Shown here: piece after piece, positions 7,700 through 17,220 of the stretch | How positions within the stretch are numbered: position 1 is the stretch's first letter | How the letters are laid out: the number at the start of each line of letters is the position of its first letter | Origin: an uncultured Trichococcus sp. | Lineage (GTDB): Bacteria > Bacillota > Bacilli > Lactobacillales > Aerococcaceae | Assembly: GCF_963663645.1 (NCBI RefSeq) | Contig: NZ_OY760499.1 | Span: forward strand, 62,001-126,000 | Direction of reading: 5' to 3' | Length of the DNA stretch: 64,000 bases | The notes under the pieces: generated by a model | What the model saw: the letters and a program-made list of their open reading frames with translations, nothing else | What the model was told of the DNA's origin: nothing | The model's database searches: none | Made by a program: the position numbers and the translations under genes

Positions 7700-9869
7700 T
7701 CCAAAATTAGTAACCAAAACAGATGATGTAACCTATTATAAATTGAACAACGAAATCAATCGTCCGATTGATAACGCCATCCCTCTGCATAAGGATAAGG
7801 AAGCCGTCCGGGCGTATTTCCTGGAGCATGTGAATCCAAACACGGTTTTTTTCTATACGTTGGATGAAAAATTGAATTATTTGATCGAACAGGATTACAT
7901 CGAAAAAGAATTCCTGGAGAAATATCCGCTTGATTTCATCAAAAAGTTGATGCAGGATACGTACAACAAGAAGTTCCGTTTCAAGTCGTTCATGGCGGCC
8001 TACAAGTTCTATACCCAATACGCGCTGAAGACGAACGACGGCAAACGTTATTTGGAACGTTACGAAGACCGGATCGTCTTCAATGCCCTCTTTTTGGCTG
8101 ACGGGAACCAAGATTTGGCGATCGACCTTGCGGAAGAGATGATCCATCAACGCTACCAACCGGCGACACCGACCTTTTTGAACGCCGGCAGAAAACGCCG
8201 CGGGGAATTGGTGTCGTGCTTCCTGATCCAAACAACGGATGACATGAACAGCATCGGCCGCACAATCAACAGTGCCCTACAACTGTCCCGCATCGGCGGA
8301 GGCGTCGGCGTGAACTTGTCGAACGTCCGGGCGGCGGGCGATCCGATCAAAAAGATCGAGAATGCATCGAGCGGCGTCGTGCCGATCATGAAGCTTCTCG
8401 AGGACAGTTTCAGCTATTCCAACCAGTTGGGCCAGCGAAACGGGGCTGGCGCGGTGTACTTGAGCGTATTCCATCCGGATATCGTGGCCTTCCTTTCCAC
8501 TAAAAAAGAGAATGCCGATGAAAAGATCCGCGTGAAGACACTATCGCTGGGGCTGGTCATTCCGGATAAGTTCTATGAACTGGCGGCGAAGGACGATCAG
8601 ATGTATCTGTTCAGCCCTTATGATGTGGAGCGGATCTACGGCAAACCGTTCTCCTATGTCGACATCACCGCTGAATACGAGAATCTGGTCAACAATCCGG
8701 AAATCTCCAAATCGAAGATCCGCGCCCGCGACCTCGAGAACGAAATCAGCAAACTCCAGCAGGAATCCGGTTACCCGTACATAATCAACATCGATACCGC
8801 CAACCGCACGAATCCGGTGGATGGAACGATTGTCATGAGCAACCTGTGCTCGGAAATTTTGCAGGTGCAACAACCATCTTTGCTGAATGACAAGCAGGAA
8901 TATGAAGTGCTCGGAACGGACATCAGCTGCAACTTGGGTTCAACGAACATCCCGAACCTGATGAAATCGCCTGATTTCGGAAAATCGGTCGAAACGATGG
9001 TCCGCGCTTTGACATACGTAACCGACCATTCGAGCATCGAAGCAGTCCCTACAATCAAAAACGGAAACGATCAAGCGCACACAATCGGCTTGGGCGGCAT
9101 GGGCCTGCACACGATGTTCGCGACCAATCAGATGCATTACGGTTCGCCGGAATCCATCGAATTCACGGACGTCTACTTTATGCTTTTGAATTACTACACA
9201 TTGGCAGCCAGCAACAAAATCGCCAAGGAACGCGGAGAATCATTCGTCAATTTCGACAAATCCACCTACTGCACGGGCGAATATTTTGATGCCTACACCG
9301 ATTCCGACGTCGTTTTCCAATCCGATAAAGTGAAACAAATTTTTGAGGGCATCAAAGTCCCTACGAAAGAAGATTGGTTGCAGTTGAAGCAAGCAATCCA
9401 TGAATCCGGCTTATATCACCAAAACCGTTTGGCGATCGCGCCGACAGGTTCGATCAGTTACGTAAACGAAACGAGCGCGAGCCTTCACCCGATCACGCGT
9501 CTCATCGAAGAACGTCAAGAGAAGAAAACCGGCAAGACTTATTATCCGGCTCCGCAGCTTTCCAACGAAACGATGCCTTATTATCGTTCGGCCTATGATA
9601 TTGATATGCGCCGTGTCATCGATATTTATGTCGCTGCCCAAAAGCACATCGACCAAGGCATGAGCCTGACGTTGTTCATGCGCTCCGAATTGCCGGAAGG
9701 CATGTACGAATGGAAAGAAGGGCGCACCAATAAAATGACGACACGCGACCTGAACATCCTGCGCAATTACGCCTGGAAAAAAGGCGCAAAATCGATTTAT
9801 TATGTGCGTACATTTACGGAAAACAACGACGAAATCGGAGCGAACGCCTGCGAATCATGCACCATCTGA
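7692..9869 (+). CDS. nrdE: Class Ib ribonucleoside-diphosphate reductase, alpha subunit
   Basis: The 725-residue catalytic subunit reduces NDPs to dNDPs. Visible landmarks are the active-site cysteine in GELVSCFLIQT (~residue 176), the partner cysteine in MSNLCSEI with the NLGSTN loop nearby, the substrate loop GGGVGVNLSNVR, and the C-terminal relay CESC that takes electrons from a glutaredoxin/thioredoxin. The N-terminus is the short class Ib form without an ATP-cone allosteric domain. It starts with TTG overlapping nrdI; the GGTGA site inside nrdI supports this start. Confidence 0.95.
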   Translation: MDSPKLVTKTDDVTYYKLNNEINRPIDNAIPLHKDKEAVRAYFLEHVNPNTVFFYTLDEKLNYLIEQDYIEKEFLEKYPLDFIKKLMQDTYNKKFRFKSFMAAYKFYTQYALKTNDGKRYLERYEDRIVFNALFLADGNQDLAIDLAEEMIHQRYQPATPTFLNAGRKRRGELVSCFLIQTTDDMNSIGRTINSALQLSRIGGGVGVNLSNVRAAGDPIKKIENASSGVVPIMKLLEDSFSYSNQLGQRNGAGAVYLSVFHPDIVAFLSTKKENADEKIRVKTLSLGLVIPDKFYELAAKDDQMYLFSPYDVERIYGKPFSYVDITAEYENLVNNPEISKSKIRARDLENEISKLQQESGYPYIINIDTANRTNPVDGTIVMSNLCSEILQVQQPSLLNDKQEYEVLGTDISCNLGSTNIPNLMKSPDFGKSVETMVRALTYVTDHSSIEAVPTIKNGNDQAHTIGLGGMGLHTMFATNQMHYGSPESIEFTDVYFMLLNYYTLAASNKIAKERGESFVNFDKSTYCTGEYFDAYTDSDVVFQSDKVKQIFEGIKVPTKEDWLQLKQAIHESGLYHQNRLAIAPTGSISYVNETSASLHPITRLIEERQEKKTGKTYYPAPQLSNETMPYYRSAYDIDMRRVIDIYVAAQKHIDQGMSLTLFMRSELPEGMYEWKEGRTNKMTTRDLNILRNYAWKKGAKSIYYVRTFTENNDEIGANACESCTI

Positions 9870-9936
9870 TGAGGCAGCGCAACTGTATTTGATTACCCTT
9901 ATGCAATAATCGGAAAGTCTAACGGAGGAATGAAGG

Positions 9937-10902
9937 ATGGCAAATAAGCCTTATATAGCAATCAACTGGAACAGCATCGAAGACATGCTGGACAAGTTGA
10001 CATGGGAAAAACTGACGGAGCAATTTTGGCTGGATACGCGGATTCCGTTGTCCAATGACTTGGACGACTGGCGCACGCTCAGCAAAGCCGAGCAGGATAT
10101 GTTGGGGAAAGTGTTCGGCGGATTGACGCTGCTGGACACGCTGCAGTCGCAGGACGGCATTGCAGCCATGAAAGAGGATATGCGTACGCAACACGAGGAA
10201 GCGGTATTGAACAATATCCAGTTCATGGAATCTGTGCATGCGAAAAGCTATTCATCAATCTTCAGTACCTTGAACACGAAGGCTGAAATCGAGGATATCT
10301 TCAACTGGACCAACAGCAACGAATTCATCCAGCGCAAAGCCAGTCTGATCAACGACATCTACAAGACCGGCAATCAGCTGGAAAAGAAAGCCGCCAGCGT
10401 ACTGCTGGAGTCTTTCCTGTTCTATTCGGGATTCTACGCACCGCTTTGGTATCTCGGCAACAACAAATTGCCGAACGTGGCGGAAATCATCAAACTGATC
10501 CTACGCGACGAATCGGTCCACGGCACCTATATCGGCTACAAATTCCAGATCGCCTACAACCAACTGTCCGAAGCGGAACAGGAAGAAGTAAAGAATTGGG
10601 TCTATATGCTGACGTATGAACTGTACAACAATGAAGTGAAATACACGCAATACATCTACGACGAGCTGGGCTGGACGGAGCGCGTCAAAGTGTTCATCCG
10701 CTACAACGCGAACAAAGCCTTGCAGAATCTGGGCTTCGATCCGTTGTTCCCGGACACGGCCGATGATGTGAATCCGATCGTCATGAACGGCATCTCGACC
10801 GGAACCAGCAACCACGACTTCTTCTCGCAAGTCGGCAACGGCTACCTGTTGGGGGCCGTCGAGGCGATGGAAGACGAAGATTACGTCAAATGGATTGACT
10901 AA
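9937..10902 (+). CDS. nrdF: Class Ib ribonucleoside-diphosphate reductase, beta subunit
   Basis: The 321-residue R2 subunit houses the dimetal-tyrosyl radical. Metal ligands appear in order: Asp in TLQSQDG, Glu and His in MESVHAKSYSS (the Tyr is the radical residue), Glu in LLESFLFYSGF, and Glu/His in RDESVHGTYIG. As class Ib with NrdI it is probably Mn-loaded in vivo, which fits a manganese ABC importer elsewhere in the window. GGAGG precedes ATG at 9937. It ends the operon. Confidence 0.95.
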   Translation: MANKPYIAINWNSIEDMLDKLTWEKLTEQFWLDTRIPLSNDLDDWRTLSKAEQDMLGKVFGGLTLLDTLQSQDGIAAMKEDMRTQHEEAVLNNIQFMESVHAKSYSSIFSTLNTKAEIEDIFNWTNSNEFIQRKASLINDIYKTGNQLEKKAASVLLESFLFYSGFYAPLWYLGNNKLPNVAEIIKLILRDESVHGTYIGYKFQIAYNQLSEAEQEEVKNWVYMLTYELYNNEVKYTQYIYDELGWTERVKVFIRYNANKALQNLGFDPLFPDTADDVNPIVMNGISTGTSNHDFFSQVGNGYLLGAVEAMEDEDYVKWID

Positions 10903-10905
10903 CAT

Positions 10906-10955
10906 AAAAAGCAAGGAGAGCAGCGGATCGATCCGCTGCTCTCCTTGCTTTTTTG
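10906..10955 (+). terminator. nrd operon terminator
   Basis: A very strong palindrome (AAAAAGCAAGGAGAGCAGCGG and complement) with a T-run directly follows nrdF. Confidence 0.92.
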
Positions 10956-11134
10956 GACTTATGCTTCAATATTTTTTGCTGCGCACTGAATCAGGTTCCG
11001 GAATCATGGATAACTTTGCGTTATTCATGGTTTTGGCTCGTGATTGGGTTTGAATGAAAAAAAGCCAGTGCTCCTTTCCTACATTTATATCCATTTTTTG
11101 ATCAGAATGCAGCAGCCGCATGGTTTCATTGCTG

Positions 11135-11184
11135 TTTACAGAATGCTTACACAAGGTTAACAGCGAATTCAAAGGTTATTTACA
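11135..11184 (+). promoter_or_regulatory. PhoP box: five TTNACA-type direct repeats, 11-bp period
   Basis: Hexamers TTTACA, CTTACA, TTAACA, TTCAAA and TTTACA start at 11135, 11146, 11157, 11168 and 11179, each separated by exactly 5 bp. This is the layout of the Bacillus/Gram-positive PhoP box. The last hexamer can act as a -35 with a weak TATTTG -10 at 11201. It predicts induction of the following ABC/phosphatase operon under phosphate starvation. The remaining gap 10956-11134 shows no other signal. Confidence 0.75.
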
Positions 11185-11265
11185 ACCATCTGTTAGTATT
11201 TATTTGTAGTCAAATACGTAATGAAAAACAATGAAACCATTGTTCACAAATAAGGAGCGAATAAA

Positions 11266-12378
11266 ATGAGATTGTCCAACAAAAGATTGTTTGCAGGTTT
11301 GGCCTTAAGCAGTATGCTGGTTTTGAGCGCATGCGGAACAGAGGCGGCGACAACTGATGAGGCGGAAGTCGATCTGAACGCCTTGACATTGAGTGAAATT
11401 GAAACGCAAGCCAAAGAAGAAGGCCATGTGGAATCAGTAGGGATGCCGGATACGTGGGCGAACTGGGGCGAGACTTGGGAAGAACTCGAAACGACTTATA
11501 GCTTGACACATGCAGACACGGACATGAGTTCAGCGGAAGAATTGGCTTTATTCAAGGCGGAACAGAACAATCCGACGAAGGATATCGGCGATGTCGGTCA
11601 ATCGTTCGGACCTGTTGCAGAAGCGGACGGCTTGACGCTGGCTTACAAAACGTCGTATTGGGATGATATCCCTGAGTGGGCGAAAGACGATGATGGCGAT
11701 TGGATCGTCGGTTATTACGGAACATTGGCTTTCATCACCAATTCTGGAAAAGTAACGGATGCCCCAACCAGCTTCGCGGATATTCTGGAAGGCGATTATA
11801 AAGTCACGATTGGTGACGTAAATGCCGCTACCCAAGCACAAAATGCGGTATTGGCTGCAGCCATCGCAAATGGCGGGGACGAAACCAACTTGGATCCGGG
11901 CATTGCTTTCTTCGCAGAGCTGGCTGAACAAGGCAGATTGGACTTGGGCGACACATCGTTGGCCCGTTTGGAATCTGGGGAAATCGAAGTCGGGCTGTTC
12001 TGGGACTTTAACGCACTGAATTATGCGAATCAAGTTGCAGAAACGAACCCGAATGCCAGTTTTGAAGTGACGATTCCGCTGGATGGAACGATCCAAAGCG
12101 GATACGCAACAGTCATCAACGCGACAGCGCCTAATCCGCATGCGGCAGCGTTAGCCCGTGAATATATCCTTTCTGATGAAGGCCAGATCAACTTGGCTAA
12201 AGGCTATGCGCGTCCTATCCGCGATAATGTTGAATTGCCGCAAGAGGTGCAGGATATCTTGCTTCCGGAAGAGCAATACGTGAAGGCGCAACCGGTCTCT
12301 GATTTTGATGCATGGGAAGAGGCTGCAGCCGGTCTGGGTCAAAGATGGCAAGAAGAAGTACTGACGAAAGTAAAATAA
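11266..12378 (+). CDS. ABC transporter solute-binding lipoprotein (phosphorus-compound type)
   Basis: The 370-residue protein has a lipoprotein signal with lipobox VLSAC near residue 24, then a family-1 extracellular binding fold related to the putrescine/AEP/iron group. Features seen include the hinge-region segment GYYGTLAFITNSGKV and a C-terminal helix with LAREYILSDEGQ. It leads an operon with a phosphodiesterase-like enzyme, two permeases and an ATPase. The ligand is not readable. The PhoP box and hydrolase argue for a phosphonate or phosphate ester such as 2-aminoethylphosphonate or a glycerophosphodiester. Confidence 0.85.
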   Translation: MRLSNKRLFAGLALSSMLVLSACGTEAATTDEAEVDLNALTLSEIETQAKEEGHVESVGMPDTWANWGETWEELETTYSLTHADTDMSSAEELALFKAEQNNPTKDIGDVGQSFGPVAEADGLTLAYKTSYWDDIPEWAKDDDGDWIVGYYGTLAFITNSGKVTDAPTSFADILEGDYKVTIGDVNAATQAQNAVLAAAIANGGDETNLDPGIAFFAELAEQGRLDLGDTSLARLESGEIEVGLFWDFNALNYANQVAETNPNASFEVTIPLDGTIQSGYATVINATAPNPHAAALAREYILSDEGQINLAKGYARPIRDNVELPQEVQDILLPEEQYVKAQPVSDFDAWEEAAAGLGQRWQEEVLTKVK

Positions 12379-12393
12379 TTGAGGTTGAATACA

Positions 12394-13242
12394 GTGGATA
12401 AAGTAATTTTTATAGTGTTGGACGGATTGAATGCCAAGACAGCCCATAACCATATGGGCTTCTTGGAGCATCTGGTCGAAAAAGGAATAATGGCGGCTTA
12501 TACAGTCAAATCGGAGATGCCTGCCCAATCAAGGCCTTTGTATGAGGTTTTGCAGACGGGAGTGCCAACTGCAGAAAATGGCATCACCTCGAATCGCACA
12601 GTCCGCCGTTCCAAAGAACGGAGCGTTTTTGAAATCGCCAAGGAACACGGGCTCAAAACCGGGGCAGCCAGTTACTACTGGGTGAGCGAGTTGTACAATC
12701 ATGCACCATTTCAGGTGATGGAGGACCGGATTCAGTTGGATACGGATTCCCTCATCGAACACGGCATTTTCTATCATGAAGACCATTATCCGGACAGTCA
12801 TTTGATTGCGGATGGCGATTACTTGATCCGTAAAAAGGCTACGGATTATACGCTGATCCATTCGATGAACATCGATGATGCCGGCCATAAATTCGGTGCC
12901 GACAGCAAAGAGTATGTGCAGGCGGCCGTCCGCGTGGATGCCGAACTTTCCCAGTACATCTGGAGATGGATGAGCGAAGGCTATCAGATCGTGGTCACTT
13001 CCGATCATGGGATGAATGACTATCATACCCATAATGGCATCTCGAATGAAGATCGCCTTGTTCCGCTTTATTTGTTTTCGGACAAAGTGATCATCAAGGA
13101 CTTCCGCAAAGAAGGCGCAGTCGTGCCTCAGCTTGAAATAGCGCCATTTTTATGCAAGTTGCTGGGCATTCCGGCAGGGGATCGCATGCAGGCCATTGAG
13201 GGAATCCTGATGAAAAGAGGGTCAGGCAATGCTGCAGAATGA
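12394..13242 (+). CDS. Cytoplasmic alkaline-phosphatase-superfamily phosphodiesterase/phosphonatase
   Basis: The 282-residue enzyme has the metal-binding pattern of the nucleotide pyrophosphatase/phosphonoacetate hydrolase branch: first Asp in IVLDGLN, a candidate nucleophile Ser in PAQSRPL (~residue 48), Asp/His in NIDDAGHKFG, Asp-His in TSDHGMND and a last His in THNGIS. It has no signal peptide, so it works on imported substrate. GTG at 12394, 10 nt after GAGG, is preferred over TTG at 12379. It overlaps the next permease gene by 14 bp, which ties it to transport. A phosphodiesterase, phosphatase or C-P hydrolase are all possible. Confidence 0.8.
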   Translation: MDKVIFIVLDGLNAKTAHNHMGFLEHLVEKGIMAAYTVKSEMPAQSRPLYEVLQTGVPTAENGITSNRTVRRSKERSVFEIAKEHGLKTGAASYYWVSELYNHAPFQVMEDRIQLDTDSLIEHGIFYHEDHYPDSHLIADGDYLIRKKATDYTLIHSMNIDDAGHKFGADSKEYVQAAVRVDAELSQYIWRWMSEGYQIVVTSDHGMNDYHTHNGISNEDRLVPLYLFSDKVIIKDFRKEGAVVPQLEIAPFLCKLLGIPAGDRMQAIEGILMKRGSGNAAE

Positions 13243-14074
13243 AAAACGGAAGTATCTCATATTGCTGATGCCGTTCGCGCTGCTGATCCTCTTGTTCGAA
13301 TTGATGCCGTTAGCCAACATCTTCGTCAACAGTTTCCTGGAACCCGGAACTCGCAGCATTACGCTTGCCAATTTCACAACCATTTTTACGAGTGAGTATT
13401 ACTTGATGTCGATCAAGAACAGCTTGTTCGTTTCCTTGCTGTCAGCATTCATCGGGATTGCGCTAGCACTCTTGGGCGCCTATGCCATCCACACTGCGGG
13501 CGACAGCATGAAAAAGTTCTACATCACGACTTTGAATATGACCTCAAACTTCCAAGGCATCGTGTTGGCTTTTGCCTTCATCCTGTTGCTGGGGAATTCA
13601 GGCATCCTGACAACCTTGGGCGAAAAATGGAATTTGGTTGGTTTGAACAACTACGATCTGTACACAACATCAGGCATCCTCATCACTTTCATATATTTCC
13701 AGATTCCCTTGGCTACCTTGTTGCTCTATCCTTCATTTGATGGCATCAAGACCGAATACAAGGAAGCGGCAAGCCTGATGAACGCGACGACTTGGCAATT
13801 CTGGTCAAAAATCGGTCTCCCGTTGGTGCTGCCGAGCATTTTCGGAACCTTTTCCGTTCTCTTTTCCAATGCGTTGGCAGCCTATGCGACACCTTATGCG
13901 CTGCTTGGGAACAATTATGCCTTATTGCCGATCCGGATTTCATCCATGTTTACGGGTGATGTCGTCCAACAGGTGGAACTGGGGAGTGCCTTGTCGATCG
14001 TGATGCTCGCATTGATGAGTACGATGACAGTGATCAGCACCAGCCTGTTAAAGAAATTCAGAAAGGGTGTGTAA
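13229..14074 (+). CDS. ABC transporter permease (first subunit)
   Basis: The 281-residue protein has about six predicted membrane helices, beginning YLILLMPFALLILLFELMPL. The cytoplasmic coupling loop YKEAASLMNATTWQFWSKIGLPLVLP is the EAA motif of binding-protein-dependent permeases. It belongs to the PotB/FbpB/PhnU-like group. It sits inside the Pho-controlled operon, overlapping the phosphatase gene upstream and 3 bp from the second permease. Confidence 0.85.
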   Translation: MLQNEKRKYLILLMPFALLILLFELMPLANIFVNSFLEPGTRSITLANFTTIFTSEYYLMSIKNSLFVSLLSAFIGIALALLGAYAIHTAGDSMKKFYITTLNMTSNFQGIVLAFAFILLLGNSGILTTLGEKWNLVGLNNYDLYTTSGILITFIYFQIPLATLLLYPSFDGIKTEYKEAASLMNATTWQFWSKIGLPLVLPSIFGTFSVLFSNALAAYATPYALLGNNYALLPIRISSMFTGDVVQQVELGSALSIVMLALMSTMTVISTSLLKKFRKGV

Positions 14075-14077
14075 AAA

Positions 14078-14893
14078 GTGAAGAAACGAAGCAATGCCTT
14101 TTCTTCATTCCTGATCGTGATCCTTTCCGTGATTTTGCTGTTGCCTCTGTTTGTGACGCTGCTGAATTCTTTGTTCAGGGATTTGAGCAACATCATCCCT
14201 GAAGGCTTCACTTTTGAATTCTATACCGGCATTTTTGCTGGAACAGGCGGGATGGCTGGCGCGATAGGCAGGTCTTTGTTGATTGCGATCATTCCGACAC
14301 TGGTTCTGTTGCTGCTCCTTTTGTCGGCGATGTATGTCGTACAGATCCATTACCCGAAAGGCGACAAATATTTGGATCTGTTGTCAAAAATACCGTACGG
14401 CATCCAAGGGGTCATACTCGCGGTTTCGATCATTTCGCTCTATGCCTCTTCCGGCACCTTTCTGTCGAACCGCATTTTTTTGTTGAGCTGTGCCTACGGG
14501 ATAGTCATCCTGCCCTACATGTACCAAGGCATAAAAAATGCGTTGACCACATTGGAAGTCATGCCGATTCTGGAGGCTGCGGAAACGCTGGGAGCCAGTA
14601 AGCTGTACGCCTATTTCCGAATCATCGTACCCAGCGTATTGAAAGGTTTGGTTGCGACGATTCTGCTCTCGATAGGCATCCTGTTCAGCGATTTCGTATT
14701 GGTGAACATCATTGCGGGCAGTTATTATGAAACAACCAGCATCTTCCTGGATAAAACCAGAAGCGTTTCGGGGCATGCGGCCAGCGCGATTTCCGTAGTC
14801 ATCTTCTGCATCATGCTGATATTGACGAACTTGGCGGGTTATCTCGGATCGAAAGAGTCCAAAAAAGCAAAAACGAACGCTAAAATCGAGTAG
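14078..14893 (+). CDS. ABC transporter permease (second subunit)
   Basis: The 271-residue membrane protein starts with GTG three bases after the first permease. The coupling loop is ILEAAETLGASKLYAYFRIIVP, followed by two further hydrophobic segments. With the first permease it forms the heterodimeric channel. Family: PotC/PhnV-like. The C-terminus is short and lysine-rich. Confidence 0.85.
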   Translation: MKKRSNAFSSFLIVILSVILLLPLFVTLLNSLFRDLSNIIPEGFTFEFYTGIFAGTGGMAGAIGRSLLIAIIPTLVLLLLLLSAMYVVQIHYPKGDKYLDLLSKIPYGIQGVILAVSIISLYASSGTFLSNRIFLLSCAYGIVILPYMYQGIKNALTTLEVMPILEAAETLGASKLYAYFRIIVPSVLKGLVATILLSIGILFSDFVLVNIIAGSYYETTSIFLDKTRSVSGHAASAISVVIFCIMLILTNLAGYLGSKESKKAKTNAKIE

Positions 14894-14930
14894 ACGATTC
14901 ACATTTTTTGTAAAGTATAGAGGAGACACA

Positions 14931-15947
14931 ATGGCTTATATAGAATTCAGAAACATTCGAAAATCATATGACGGTGAAAATTTAGTGTTGAAAGATCTCA
15001 ATCTGAAAATAAATGAGGGCGACTTGGTCACGTTATTGGGTCCGTCCGGCTGCGGGAAATCAACCTTGCTTCGTTCGCTTGCCGGTTTTGAAAGTATCGA
15101 CGGGGGCAGCATCCACATCAACGGTCAGGATGTGACGGATCTGCCGCCAGGGAAAAGGAATATCGGGATGGTTTTTCAACAATACTCGCTGTTCCCAAAC
15201 ATGAATGTAGCCGAGAACATCGCATTCGGTTTGAAGATGCAGAAAATGAACCAGAGTTTGATCAAAGAAAAAGTAGCCCGCATCATCGAGCTCGTGGACC
15301 TGTCAGGTAAAGAGAATCATTATCCAACGCAATTGTCCGGAGGTCAAAAGCAACGGGTGGCGTTGGCACGCGCCATCGTAACCGAGCCGAAGGTCTTGTT
15401 GCTGGATGAACCCTTGTCTGCTATCGATGCGTTGCTGCGGAAGAACCTCCAAAAGCAGATCCGCCGTATCCAGAAGGCGTTGCATATCACAACGATCTTT
15501 GTCACACATGATCAGGATGAGGCGATGCTGATGTCGGACGTCATCCATGTCATGGCTTCCGGAAAAATCGAGCAGTCGGGTACACCGACTGAAATTTACA
15601 CGCATCCCGAAACGCATTTTGTAGCCTCATTCATCGGAAACTACAATTTGTTGAACAACGCGGATTTTGAGAAATTGACCCAGCAAAAAACGCAGGCAAG
15701 TCAAATTGCTATCCGTCCGGAGGCCATCGAGTACTTCAAAGAGCCTCAGCTTGAGACGACTGAACATCTGTATTTCAAAGGGAAAGTGGTCGATGAAACG
15801 ATCAGCGGGAATATCTTGTCCTATGTGATCGAAACGGATCAAGGCGTTGCGCTGCGGGCAGATCATCTGTACCGTACTTTCAATCTGCTCGATAAAGGCG
15901 AACAAGTCTTTCTGAAGGTCGAGAAGCGGAATGTTTTGGAGTTTTAA
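14931..15947 (+). CDS. ABC transporter ATPase of the Pho-controlled importer
   Basis: The 338-residue protein has Walker A GPSGCGKST (~residue 36), Q-loop FQQYSLFPNM, signature [14 protein letters not shown] and Walker [14 protein letters not shown]-terminal extension of about 95 residues contains a TOBE/OB-type segment (IAIRPEAIEYF). The PotA/PhnT-like subunit energises the two permeases encoded just upstream. The AGGAG site is 8 nt from the start. The gene is last in the operon. Confidence 0.9.
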   Translation: MAYIEFRNIRKSYDGENLVLKDLNLKINEGDLVTLLGPSGCGKSTLLRSLAGFESIDGGSIHINGQDVTDLPPGKRNIGMVFQQYSLFPNMNVAENIAFGLKMQKMNQSLIKEKVARIIELVDLSGKENHYPTQLSGGQKQRVALARAIVTEPKVLLLDEPLSAIDALLRKNLQKQIRRIQKALHITTIFVTHDQDEAMLMSDVIHVMASGKIEQSGTPTEIYTHPETHFVASFIGNYNLLNNADFEKLTQQKTQASQIAIRPEAIEYFKEPQLETTEHLYFKGKVVDETISGNILSYVIETDQGVALRADHLYRTFNLLDKGEQVFLKVEKRNVLEF

Positions 15948-15995
15948 AAAGAGCCCCTCATCACTGCCGGAAAAGGCAAGTGATGAGGGGCTTTT
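15946..15995 (+). terminator. Terminator of the Pho-controlled ABC operon
   Basis: AAAAGAGCCCCTCATCACT pairs with AGTGATGAGGGGCTTTT; the stem begins at the stop codon of the ATPase gene. Confidence 0.9.
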
Positions 15996-16009
15996 CGCTT
16001 GGATCCAGT

Positions 16010-16198
16010 GTTCAAAACTGGAATCAGATTCGTGAATCCGAGCAGATCCATGAAATCCATCTTTGTGAGCCATTTGCGCTTCGTCACCAATTCGTCCTCC
16101 ATCATGGCGATGTGCGCGGCCGGGCCTCCGAAGGCAAACAGACCCAGCCGGGCAAAAACAAGGCAGATTTCCTTGTAGACTTCTTAAGGATAGGTCAT
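16010..16198 (-). pseudogene. Remnant of a chromate transporter (chrA) N-terminus
   Basis: Read on the minus strand from ATG at 16198, codon 5 is TAA. The frame then continues through about 50 residues matching the start of ChrA/CHR-family transporters: GLFAFGGPAAHIAMMEDE, then a KRKWLTK-DFMDLLGFTNLIP segment. Homology stops after NLIP, where the rest of the transmembrane domain should follow, and the terminator of the neighbouring operon begins soon after. AGGAAT precedes the ATG. A stop codon plus loss of most of the gene makes this a clear relic. Confidence 0.75.
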
Positions 16199-16239
16199 AG
16201 GATTCCTCCAATCAAAGAAGAGGTTATTGGATAAGTGGA

Positions 16240-17016
16240 TCAGATGGGTTCGGTGTAGGCAATTCGATTATTGAACAGGGTCAATTCGCTCACACCCAGC
16301 TCGCGCAATAGCGCAAGCGCATCGTCAAAGTGGTAACGGTATTTTTGGACACTATGCGCATCCGAACCAAGACTGAAGCGGGTTCCGCCCATTTCCAGAT
16401 AAAGGCCGATCATATAGCGGTACAAGTCTGCGTTTTTGTATTCGTACATGCTGCGCGTGTTCAATTCCAGTGCCATTTCTTTCGTAAGGATTTCCTTGAG
16501 CAATCTCTTCAGTGCGGGCTCGAATTCGCGCAGATCATCTACCGTGACCGACAGGCGGCGGATTCCGTAATCAAAGTGCGCGAAGACATTTGCGCCATCG
16601 ACTTGCCGGACAGCTTCCGTGCAGAGTTCGAAATATTCCTTCATGACCGCTTTGGGATCCATCTCATCGATGATCGGCTGCAGGTAATCGTAACGCCCGT
16701 TTTGGTGAACGCTCAACAAGATGACGTCGAAGGCTTTGCCTTCCAGATAGGACGTTAGCCGTGCGTGGGATTCCGGTGTGTAGCCGACTTCGATGCCCCG
16801 GCGGATGCGTCCTTCATGGATTGCGTTCAAGGCGTCTATTTTTTCGGTATAGGCGGCATAATCCAAGACGGTATCCACACCGCCATTGTAGGCATCATGA
16901 TAATCCAGGTGTTCCGTTGTGACGAGCAGTCCGTCTGTTTGCTCGAGATAATTTTCAAATGATTCTGCAGAATCGGGCGAAAAATGCGTATGCATATGTT
17001 GATCGTAGTAACTCAA
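16240..17016 (-). CDS. PHP-domain phosphatase, histidinol-phosphatase (HisK) type
   Basis: The 258-residue protein starts with the PHP metal motif DQHMHTHFSPDS, continues with VTTEHLDYHD, has VHQNG and VFAHFDYG in the middle, and ends with SLGSDAH. These are the trinuclear metal ligands of HisJ/HisK-type histidinol-phosphate phosphatases. No other his genes are nearby, so it may act on histidinol phosphate or another small phosphate ester. AGGAGGAAC precedes ATG at 17016. It is divergent from the gluconokinase gene. Confidence 0.85.
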   Translation of the reverse strand: MSYYDQHMHTHFSPDSAESFENYLEQTDGLLVTTEHLDYHDAYNGGVDTVLDYAAYTEKIDALNAIHEGRIRRGIEVGYTPESHARLTSYLEGKAFDVILLSVHQNGRYDYLQPIIDEMDPKAVMKEYFELCTEAVRQVDGANVFAHFDYGIRRLSVTVDDLREFEPALKRLLKEILTKEMALELNTRSMYEYKNADLYRYMIGLYLEMGGTRFSLGSDAHSVQKYRYHFDDALALLRELGVSELTLFNNRIAYTEPI

Positions 17017-17220
17017 AATTGTTCCTCCTTGTGCGTAGATGCCATCAGTATAGCAGATGGAGGTGGATATCCAGAAAAGAATGCGTTAAGAAAACGTAAA
17101 CGATCGGAGGCAGAAAACAGAATGTTATCAAAAAATTTGCACCAATGCTTGTGGAATTTTGCTATAATGGTTAAGGTCGTGGAAAAATAAGATAAATTTT
17201 TTGGATTGGTGGTTTTTTAT

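Noticed and set aside
16010-16198. Plus-strand 84-codon frame (15980-16234)
   Set aside because: It is antisense to the chrA remnant and has no ribosome binding site or family similarity.
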